Assembly: GCA_033557685.1 (NCBI GenBank) | Contig: JAWQRN010000064.1 | Coordinates: 1 to 42,602 of the forward strand | Direction: 5' to 3' | DNA length: 42,602 nucleotides | Source: Sperchopsis tessellata | Lineage: Eukaryota > Arthropoda > Insecta > Coleoptera > Hydrophilidae | Shown: one piece after another, positions 13,701-25,700 of the stretch | Layout of the letters: each line of letters begins with the position of its first letter | Position numbering within the stretch: the stretch's first letter is position 1 | Notes under the pieces: model-generated | Database searches by the model: none | The model's input: the letters and a program-made list of their open reading frames with translations, nothing else | What the model was told of the DNA's origin: nothing | Position numbers and translations under genes: made by a program

Positions 13701-16700
13701 TATCTACATTTATTAAATTTTATATTGTATGTAATTCATATTCGTAACTTCTAAGACTTCTTGAGGTGTCAGATCCCCTAAGATTGTTGATGGAGCTCGG
13801 AGGGGGTGGAACTAGATATATGTTTATGAGCTGATATTTTCGACAGGTTACACAACGTTTTACGTATCTTCAAACTTTGTTTTTTTTTTGTATATTTATA
13901 TACCAGTAGTATATAAAAGTAGTAACATTTATTTAATTTCTTTCTTATATTCAAATGTATTTTAGTCGTAATATAACTCTTATTTTATAAACAAATGAGT
14001 AAACAAATTCAAAATTAACATACCATTTTCTTTTCCTGGAATTGGTACTAAAATCGTGCGGTACTGAAAATTAAATTATTTTTTTTGGGTTTCACATTTT
14101 ATATATGTTAAAAACTTACCGAACTAACGCAAGCTTCAACAATGTTTGGAGGGAACATATTTCTGAAATGAACAATTTTTTTAGCTGTATGATAAAATAA
14201 TTAGCAAAGGGGCATTTATGCAAATATAGAAATAAGAATAATTTCTTTCCTTTGGGCCTTAATTAAGGGGACAAAATTATGGTGTTTTTAATGCTTAAAA
14301 AATTTCTATCTGATTAGATAAATAAAAATATTAGGAATAAAATCTGGGTATCTGAAAACATTTAATTAAAAATTTGGGATATAAATTCCTTGTAAGTTGT
14401 ATATTTTGTTAATAAAGTTACGTAATCGTAAAAGAAATAATTTCGATTTAAATTGACTTTCCTTCTTAAAAGTACGAACTTTTAAGTTTCAAAACTTGTA
14501 ATTTTGATAACAGGACTCAGCAATTCTAAGATTACGATATTTCTATATTTGTGTTCAAAGGTTGAATTGAATTAAATATGAGTCTCCTTCTGATATCAGA
14601 CATAATTGAGAATCAGGACGATATCGAATTGGGCGGTAGCTGTGGTGATCAGTACTTTATTCTTTGTAAAAATTGAAAATTCATTTTATTATCGACAAAG
14701 TGCTTTTTCTTTAAAACTATGACAAGCAATACTTACCTTACTAAATCTAAGAGTGTGTCCGCTATTGTGACATTTCTAACAGTGGTTCCATCAGACTGTA
14801 AGGGATGTTCTATCCTACTTCCAGGTTTAATTGTGATGACCAATATTATCCCTAAAACTATAGCTAAGACTGTTGTAGCCAAATAATAGAATATCGCTCT
14901 TGAAGCAATCTTCCTTGATAAAGATAGGTCCAAGTTTGCGATTGCTGATATAAGCGAAGAAATAATTAGAGGAAGTATTAGAGATTTTAGTAATCTCAAG
15001 AAGATGTCTCCGAGAAAATTTACATACATTATATTTCTTGGAGACCATGGTTCATCTTTGACTGCTCTTAAAATTAGGCCTAATGCTACACCTAAAACTA
15101 CACCGAGCACTGTTAGTAGAGTTAGCAGGTTCATTCGAAGACATCGCACGAGTTTGCTTTTTTTTGGCGGGTCATTTGAGAAATCACTTCTTAGATCTAC
15201 GTTTGTTTCCTTTGTTGATTTTGTTTCTTCGGGTGATTCCACATCCTAGAACAAAATATGACTTTTATTTTTTTTGAGCCATTGTGTAAATCATTAACTT
15301 TCTATTTCCATTTTTGATTCATAGGGTCATCATAACTCATGATACTTCTTCATAAATTAATTAGTGCAATTGCAATTATGTTATTGATATATTAGCTTTA
15401 ACATACTTTAACTGAGCATCACAATCTTATCAGTACATGGCTATCTAAACATTTATTTTATGATATAAATATCTCTATTGAGAAAATTCAACAAGCCTTT
15501 CATCAATTCATTTTTTAACCATTTCATTAAATTAAGGTATTTTATTGTATTTAAAATAGTTGATATGAAAATTTTCCATAATAAAATCATAATTTATGAT
15601 TGCGTTTTTCCTAGTTTAGGCATTAAATCTCTTATCTTTTTTCCTATTATTTACTTATTTAGAAAATTAATTAAGTGCTCTAAGATATAGATATGAGATA
15701 CAATGATATTTTAATTACCGTCAAATATATCCTCCAGGTTAAAAGATAATATATCTGTCAAAAAATAATTGATCAGATTTTTGTGCTCATTAGTGACGAA
15801 TCTAGAAACTTGGCATAAACAAATATGGTGTTAAAAAAAGTTTCTATCCAGTAACCACTTTCTATATTTTGGTCAACCTAACCTGCTTTTGTTATACAAC
15901 TATGTCTATGATTCCGTCATGTCATTTTTATCGGCAGTAAAATTCAGAAAAATTTAGATATATCGCACTCAACAAGAAGGTATTTTGAAAACACAAAAAA
16001 TGTATGTAAAAAGAACATAATATAAAAAAGAGAACAAGATATTGCAATATACAAACCAACGAAAAAGTCTCAGAACTTATGTATGTATGTCCTGTTTATT
16101 CCTGGCAGAACATAAGAGCATCCTAAGGACATTTCTTGCAACAAGTCTATGATATAAAAGTGGTTTGTTTTCTAGACTCGCGCACTTTAAAGTCATTTTT
16201 CTCTCACTCTACTTGCACCTTAATTTATCTCATAATTTTATTCACAAAGTCTCTACATTCGCTTCTATCTTGTGTTATTGTTTTAACTTGAGTCCATGTC
16301 GTTCTCTGGTTTTTACACTCCTGAGTTATACTTCTTTTCCATGTATCAGTTGGGCATCCTCCCCTCCTGTCCGGAGGTTGATATTCAATTACTTGTTTTG
16401 CCAGGTTTCTAGTGGGTCTTCTCAGCACATGGGGCATGTCTCCATTTGTGCTTTTTTATAGTCAATATAATTAGGTCTTGTTTGGTTCTTCTCCATAGTT
16501 CATTATTTGATATCTTGTCTGGCCAGTGTATACCTAATATTCTTCTTAAGCATTTGTTTATGAACATCTGAATGCTTTGATTATCTCTTCTGTTTTCATT
16601 CCATGGCTTATAGAACTACACTTTTTACTAAACTGTTAAACAGTCAAATTTGAATATCCTTCTAGAATAAAAAAAAAATATTGTTTTTCCACAAAGTTTT

Positions 16701-19700
16701 AATATATATATAGTACTGCGACCGGTTTCGATCACACTAGGTCATTCTCAATCTAAAAACACAATACAGCAATTAACGATTTGCAAAACAATCACTTAAA
16801 ACCGCAATCCTATCTTTTGAGTCAATGAAGACAACAATACAACTAACCGGTGTCACCAGACCTACCAACTGCAGGACGAGGAATTGGTCTGTTGGGGATA
16901 ATAAATTTTAAATAGGGGATTGGAGGTGAAATTATGGGATTCGTTGAGGTTAAGAACAGGATTGGATCGACTGCTGAGATATATTTCGAGGCATTCGGCA
17001 ACATCAAATTTCTTACCATTGGGATACCTGTGAAGGATGATAGGGTTATTACGATTGGGTTCATGACTGCATGACACAACATAACTGGCGAAGCTAGAGT
17101 CACCAGTGGCGTATTTGATGCTGCGAATGTGTTCCTTATATCTTGTGTTAAAAGAACGACCAGTCTACCCAACATACCTGCTCCACACCCACAATGCAAG
17201 AGATACACCCCACTGTTAGTTTTGTGGTCAAGCCGGTCTTTGTTCTTCACCAACATGCCGTGTAGAGTCCTACCAGGACGAAAGATGGTCTTGGTGTTCT
17301 CATGAATTGCTTTAAAGTGTTTAGCAATATTGTAGGACACGGATCCATGGAATAATTCATCGTTGCATGTAACGGAGAGTAAAGCATTACTAATGCTGTC
17401 TACCTCCTCACAAAATAACGTATTCTTCTTAATGCAAAATTTACATCTGATAACTTATTGCAAAGCACCTCATTGTGATATTTCCAATTTAAAATGTTGT
17501 CTATATAGACACCAAACAGTTCACTGAACAATCAGGTTGTTTAGCTTTTGATCTGTGAAATGTTAATTTTTTTGCAGTATATCCGTCTCCGTATGGTGTC
17601 CGATCTTAAATATTTTATAATTCAAATTCACATTGACAGTCACCAAAAACGTTGTGTTATCTGCAAAAAGGACCATATCACCTATAGTGCCCATAAAAAA
17701 TTATTTATGTAACTAAGGATCAACAAGGGATTAAATATGGAGCCCTGAGGCATTCCATCAAATGCCTTCCCAGGCAAACTTGTTTCACCAGCATACCTCT
17801 GAACTTTTCAATGTTCAATACACTTCCTCTGAGTGCACATTATTTCTGCTTACCTAAAAGCTCAGAATGATACAAACTGTCAAATGCCTTGACGAGTTCA
17901 CAGAACAAGTCAGAAAAGTGCTGTAACATCTCGAAGGCATTAAATTCACCTCTAGGTTGTTACAGGATTGTATCTCAAGTTGAAATACCTCTATGACAAC
18001 CAAATTGCTCCTTTCTAAAATAGTTACCTGATTAAAAAAAACGGAAAATATGGTAGAAACTAGATTATCTATAATCAAAAGTTATCAAGGGTTCTGACAA
18101 AACTGAGCTGATCCGTAATTAGACACAACTTTTGTTTCTCACGATTAAAAAAGTAAGACTACTCAAATACATTCAAATATCTGTGTGCAAACTTCCAGAA
18201 TCCAAACTATGATTATCCTATCCAAAAACAACAACTTGACTTGAATGCATCAATTACAATCAAACATTTACAGCTGTCAGAAGGACAGTATGGTTTAATA
18301 GGAGGAGCGCCCAAAAAGTGAGCTGTGATTGGCTGCTGTGAAACTGATAAACTTAATCTCTGCATCTATTGGTACACGATAATTAACTCTTATTCTTTTC
18401 TATGAATTTATTTGTCGTTGATAGTTTTCATCAAACGTTAAAATGAAATGAGAACTGTCAGATCTGATATAAAAATAAACATTATTTAATGCATTTTAGG
18501 TTTTCTTTCTTTAAACAATTAATTCTAGGATATCTCTAAATATGTTTAAACAGTTGAATTCGTCACTCAGTTTAATAGTGGACTGAGAATGCAAAATAAC
18601 AAGTCGGTTTTGTATTCGATCGAAAGTCAAATCTATTTTCCTTACGTAAAGCGTTCTCGTTTAGTCCTAGTGACTTTTGAGAGTACTAAGCTTCTGATAT
18701 AAAAATATGATATACATATGTTGTGAATTCAGGGTATTCGGGCATTCAACTTCATATTTTAGGTTGCTTTCGGCTTATTTTTCATTTAATGATTATTGAG
18801 TTTTCTTCCATATTAAGCGTAGTTTGGTTTAACCGACTATATACTTTGTGGACAATGAAGTAGCATTTGCACCATGTCGTAAAATGACATGCAAATAGAA
18901 GTACTTAGGTATTTCTGTTATTGGGGCAACAGTTAGTTAAAAAATCTTGAATGAATTCAGAATAGAATATATGCCAAAATTATCAAAGTATGAATGTTGT
19001 TTCTGGGTGGAACCGGGTAGAATTGTGCAGTGAATTCATTTTTTGAAGTAACATCACCTTCCCTTACAGCAGTGGACGAAACGTCGACACGGTTTCCACC
19101 CGGTAACAACATTCATACGGATGATAACTGTGGAAAACTATTACATTTAATTATCAAAGTAACATCACCTTCCCTTACAGCAGTGGACGAAACGTCGACA
19201 CGGTTTCCACCCGGTAACAACATTCATACGGATGATAACCGTGGAAAACTATTACATTTAATTATCAAAGTATGATAATTACAAATATCTTTTTGAGGAA
19301 GAGGAGTGTTCCAATAAAAGGTAGAAAGGTCCAAAAAGGAAATATCAACTGATGGTGCAATACATTACTGACGACTGGTTTCGAGGTATCTTGCCTCATC
19401 TTTAAGACTGAGTATTTAAAACTAAGACAATAAAAACAATGAACTATATGGCAAAATACATGCTGCAACCGATGTAGATGAGGACCTTTTCACTTTTTGT
19501 AAGAAGTTATTATTATCAAATTTGCATACAAATAAAAAATGCGATTTTTTAATAGTGCATTTGAAATTGTTATAAAATTAGTAGCTAAATTCACTAAATC
19601 TTTTGCAATCTTTGAATTTGGAAAGGAAAATATATGAAATATATAATTTTAATGCTTTTAAGCACTATCTTTGTTCGCTCTTCTTGCTTGCATTTCAACT

Positions 19701-22700
19701 GTATATTGTAAAATGGCAAGGCATTGTTTATAACACTTATTCACCATGTTAATAAATCTATTTAAGTGATCTATCTTTTATAAACAAACAATTGATAAAT
19801 TAAATAAACATTAAGTACATCATTTTAAATATTTTATTGAAACGCATGAGATCATTGATATCCTTAGGTATTTTTAGTCCACAAAAAAAAAACAAGTTAA
19901 TCTTGAAAGGAAAGAGATGTTATCAACAAAATGATGTAAACTAATGCAATTTAATGCCAATTATTTATTGTTCATATTTGAACTTGTCATAAATGTAACA
20001 TTACATAACAGCAAAAATTTACCTTGACTGTACCGTTATCCATTGACAAAAAATTTTTTAATATTTATTCACTCGCAGCACAAATTTCATTTAAAACGAA
20101 AAAAGCTCGCAATGCACTCTTGTTAAATGTTAGAAATTGAATGAAGTGATTCCACCACTACTATTTTTGCACTTGTCTTATCACTGTTTGCACAAATTGA
20201 ACTTAATGCCTACATAATTCTTTAAAAAGTTGTTTACATATCTGAGCGGTTTTTTCTTGCAGCTCGTGTAATTATGTGGCTCACGGCAGTGGAACTAGCT
20301 TAAATGATAGACCAATCTTATCATCATCATTATGTGGTATTAAATGTACTTCCCAAAGATTATGCCTATTTCATTTGTGTGAACATATTTGGATTCTTCT
20401 GGGTACATCTTGTTTTAAGTTTGCTCTTAATTGATGTTGTGACAAAGCTGTTTTTTATAAATCTGAGTCTGTTCGATCCAGTTATTTATGTTCGATCCGG
20501 TTATTTATCATGGTACTAGCAAGGCAGATACCAATTTTCTTGGTATTAGTATCAACTAACTCGATATTTACAAAAAGATAAAAGAATTAGTGATATGCCA
20601 TGACTTTGGGTTAACGGGATTTCATTGTTTAGGTTTTGAATGAATTTATGGAGATATCTGCACAGTGGATTTTTAGATTGGTGATACCTGATATATTGTC
20701 TCAAGATTATGTAAGTAAAAAACTTCTCAAAAAGCTGTTTATAATAATTGGGTATATTTGCTGAATCGGATAAATACTTCACTACGAACAGGTGAAATTC
20801 TAAAAGAACTCAAAGTCAGTACAATTGTTCCAATACCAAAAGTCAGTAATCCAAAAATACCAGTAGATTTTCGTTCAATTAATATTTTACTAACAACAGA
20901 TAAAGTACTGGAGATTGTAATTCATAGACAATTGAAAAAAATACTTTCAGGAAATCAGCATTTTATATAATAGTCAATTCAGGTTTAAGTCAATATTCTT
21001 GTGAAAATGCTGTCCAGTATGTGTGCTCGAAATAGAGAAAAAACCTGAATGATGATAAATTAGTACTTAGTGTATTTGCAGACTTGTAGTATGCATTAGA
21101 ATCTATTAACAAAGGTTTATTGATTCAAAAACTTCCAATAATAGTATTCGAGCAGTGGCAATAACTTGGTTCATCAACTACCTTTCTAGTAGAGGACACA
21201 GAACAAAACTTGGGAAGTACATATCAGAAGCCTCTTGGATGAAAAAATCAAAATGTTATCCAGAAGAACTAACAGCAACAGAAGCCATTCGCTTTGGAAA
21301 GCTACATCAAGACTCAAGAAAATTCAAGAAATTATCCTTACAATAAGAATGAATAAAGGCTCATGGGTTAGAGCTGATAAACTGAAAACAGATGTATTTG
21401 AAGAGCACCTGGCAAACATTTTTTATTATCAGTGTCCTTCTGAAATATCAAGAAGAAGAAGCAATTATTTCATTCTTGGAATGCTCTTACCAAGGCTATA
21501 TGAAGCCAAAATATCATTGGGAAAAACCACAAACCAAAAAAATCGCCTGGCTACAACCTCATCACTGGCATAGTTATCAAACACTTACCAGATATAGTGT
21601 TGACAGCACTCACCTACCTATTCAAAGCAATACTAAGAACTGGACACTTTCCATACCAATGGAAAGTAGCCCAAATTATTCTTGTACTAAAACCTGGGAA
21701 ACCAGCTAAAGAGGCATCTTCCTATCACCGTATAAGTTTCCTCCAAGTGGCGTCAAAAACGCTTTGAAAAATTGTTCCTAAAAAGATTCAAAATCAGAAG
21801 TATGCAAAAGTTAACTGGCCATTCTATTGAAAAGCCTTATTTATTTGAACAAAAAAATGGCTGACGAGCAAGTGGCACAACATACCTACATTCATGTACA
21901 AAATGCAACGTAAATAAAATTGAACAAAAACATCAAATTTATGACTGGATCAACAGAAGCATTGTTTGAAAATATATAAGGCATCCTTTTAGACCTAGTT
22001 ACATCTGATTTATACAAAAATTTCTGATGAAGCAGCTAAAGAACCAATATTTTGTAGGGTTACCAAAGAATTTTTTTTTCTCTGAGGGTAAGGGACAACT
22101 CGGAAAAAATATGGAATAATTGTGAAATGTAGACAAGGGATCTAGAAAAAAGGGTTTAAATGTTAACCAAAAACATATGTACAAATTATATAATTATCCT
22201 TCATGTAAGCTCCTCAATAGCACAGGTGGGTGTTTGGGTTTTTGCGAAAGTCTATGTGTTAGTAGTTTTCGTAGAGGGACATAAAACGGTGGGTCCAATG
22301 TATTATAGGTACATGGAGACAACGTGCACTTTAAAGAACCGAATTCTATTTAGAACACTGAATGCAGCAATATTTCCAGGTGTGATAGGCAAATACCTGG
22401 CATTGATGATTGATCAAAGCAAAAAAGGTCAACGTAAAAATAAAATTCTCAATGTAATGCAACTTTTCGTAGAATGTTTTACTTTTTACTAAAAGTTACA
22501 TAATGTAAATTTATTTTAAATACATAGTATTAAATATAGACTTGGAAAAAACATCATTATTGTTATTAAAATAAATTGAACGCAAAAAGGTTAATGACAT
22601 ATAATTTAGAACAACAAAATTCTTTCCAATGTCATACAAATTATTGTCAGAAATAGAAGAATTATGTATTATTTTGCCCCATGCTACATAATTGTTTTAA

Positions 22701-25700
22701 ATCGTAACATTCTATCTGTACTTAATGAGTATAAAATTACAATAAAACATCTCAACATAAAGTTTATAGATCTTTTATACGTCAAAAAAACTGAATTTTA
22801 TGAGATTACTATTATTTTATCTATGAACCTTATAGGGCAATAAACTATTCTATTTGTTACTTCTTAGAATTCTGATTGGTTAAAAATTGGAAATGAATAT
22901 AAGAAATACAAAAAAATCTTTGTAAAGTAACAATAAGCAGTCAACTCGAAATGATCCTGTAGAAAATAGCCCATAGTAAGAAACCATATAGATCTTGGAA
23001 TAAAATAAATCTACCTTATTAATTAAAATATGTTACATTTGATTGGAAGATTAAGAATTTTAAAAGTTATGTTTTGCTGTTAAGAATGTTGGTAAATCAA
23101 ATTATCCACTGCTCTAACATCACTTTTGTGTTTATTTTGTGTACATATACACAGTGTGTTCCGTTTGTTCGACCTTCTTTGATAAATCGTAAGAGGTTTC
23201 AGATATATCTATATAATCTGTTGTGGTTCATTTATATAAGAGAGGTAGCCCTACAGAGATTTGTTTATCTTTTCTAAAATATTAGAGAAGGCTGTTCACA
23301 GAAGGCTTTTCGATTTCACTACGAAAGCTGAATTCTTTAATAGATTTCGATCAGGACTTTCAAAGCAGACTATCTCAGTATCATTAAGTTGGAGAAAATG
23401 GGCATTCGAAGTTGGGCTGGGAAATGGTTTGCATCATATTTTAGAGTAAAATTGGGTAATGAGTTGTTAACACAAGTATTTTATTCATAAAGATGTGCCC
23501 CAGGGAAGTGTGTTTGGTCCCCTCTTGTTACTAATATACTGCAATGATTTATCTAAAGCAGTTAGAGTGGTATACTGTTCAGTTTGCAGATGACAGCTCT
23601 GTGAAGGTGTCTTATATTAATGCAAAGGAGGCTGAGATGAAGTCTAATTCTGTGCTACATGACTTCCAAAACTGATGTTCTTCAGCTCATTATAAGTTGG
23701 GAAAAGAGAATTGGAATGGGGTTTCATAAATGCAGTTGGGTCATAGGAGTTTACAGATGAATAACTTTCTTCCAGTCTTTAAAAATGATGTTAAGTTTTT
23801 GGGTATTCAAATTCATCAGACTCTGAAGTGGGATCTGCATGTATCGTCTGTTTGTTCCAAGCTGAATAAAGTATACTTTATGTTGCAAACGCTTAGGAGT
23901 TTTGTTGGGGAGGAGGTATGAGGTACACCATGATTATTTTTGGGCAGTGCATTAACTGCAGCCACATTTTTATTTACCAGAAGAAACTGATAAGGGTGAT
24001 GTTTACTTTGCCTTGGCACGTGTCTGGCAGATAATATTTCATGAGTATGAGAATCTTGACTCCTCTTGTGGTTTATATCATAGAGAGCTGAATGTTTATA
24101 AAAAAGATTTATAATACAGCTGCCTTCGGGGATGAGTTACTTCCGGTTTGTGATATCCACGGTTATCGGTCGGGAATGCAGACAATATACACTTGGAAAA
24201 TTACAGAACATCTTTATTCGACGGGCGTCCCATTTGTGCTACTAGCAAAATATTCATTGCTTACTCGAAGTGATAAAAGTCAAGATTGGGTATAAATTCT
24301 AAGATGTGTTTAAGAAGTATATTTTATCAGTTGTACCATACAATTTTGATGAATTTATTATTGAGAACATTGATACGGATTTTTGTGTTTTCCCTTTCAG
24401 AGTGCACATGTCAAATATGGATGTTGTTTCCGGTTAGAAACTGTGTACAGGCTCTGCTAAGTGCCGACATTTCAGCCACTGTTGCAAGGGACATTTCTGA
24501 GGTGAGTGATGTTGCTTCAATAAATGAATGCACTGCATTTGTTGATAGTACATCACTCACCTTGAAAATGTACCTTGCAACAGTGAGCAAAACGTCGGCT
24601 CTTATCAGAGCCTCTAAACGGTTTCTGCTTGGAAACAACATTCTTTTAGATAATAACTGTGGAAGTCTATTACATGTCAAAGTTACTTTGCATGATATCT
24701 TCAGGTTTTCCGGGTGAACCATGTGTCGGCTTTTCTTTTTGCCGACGTTTCGTCCACCGTTGCAGAGGACATTATCAAGACATGTAGCTCTTAAAAATCT
24801 TAATTGAAGACTGCCATGTAGATCTGCATAGTGCTAGGAGTAGGTGCCTCTAAAACGAACATGCTATATGATAAAATACATTTCTGTGTATGCCGAACAG
24901 AAAAGACATGTCTTACGTATACGTGGCTTGAAAACTATATCTTAATCTATCAAAATAAAAAATAAATTGATGCTCAAAATTATTCTCGCAGATGTCATTT
25001 TCTTCACAAAATTATAAATATCTCAGAAATGGTCCAGGTTAGGTATATGAAATGTAGCATACATTCAAAGTATAAATTTATCGGAATTTCAAAAGTGGAA
25101 AAATTTACAGGTTGTTCAATTTAAAAAAATAAAGTTGAACTTTCCATTACATTTCTGTAGGAAAGAGGAATGGAAAACATTCTGTGAAAGAGGAAATTAA
25201 AAGCGGCGAGCTTATGACTCATTGGATAATTGGAGGTGTATGGTATACAATGGTTGGTATGGGTTTTTTTACGGAATATTTGAAACTGAAAGAGTCCACC
25301 GTAGGATTTAATAACAGTAAGGTCAAGGCAATCTAGACTATTGTTCCACTCCATCTCATCAAGGGAATTGATGATAGAGAGGACCCCTTCTATGGTATTG
25401 ATATTTCCAGCAACGATACAGAAAATATCATCAACATATCTAGACCAGAATCTAATGGACTTGATGTGAAGGTCGCTTAAGCTAAAGAGGTGTTCTTCTA
25501 TACGAATCATGAAGATTTCAGCAAGCAGAGGACTCAGATTACATCCCATAGACAAACCCTCCGGTTGTTCATAGAAATTGCCATTAAATTTGAAGAAATT
25601 TTGTCTCAAAGTAATGAAGTTTCCTCATCGGAAGCATCAGACTGGGAAAGGAGTTCAGAAATAATATTTAAACAAACTGGAACTGAAGTAAAAAGATTGC

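Noticed and set aside
19030..19275. 81-codon frame made of two identical peptide repeats
   Set aside because: It is a by-product of the 111-bp tandem repeat, whose unit is a multiple of three. The same sequence in other copies is not open.
22160..22492. 110-codon plus-strand frame
   Set aside because: It overlaps the non-coding dispersed repeat shared with 26718-26935, where the frame is not conserved.
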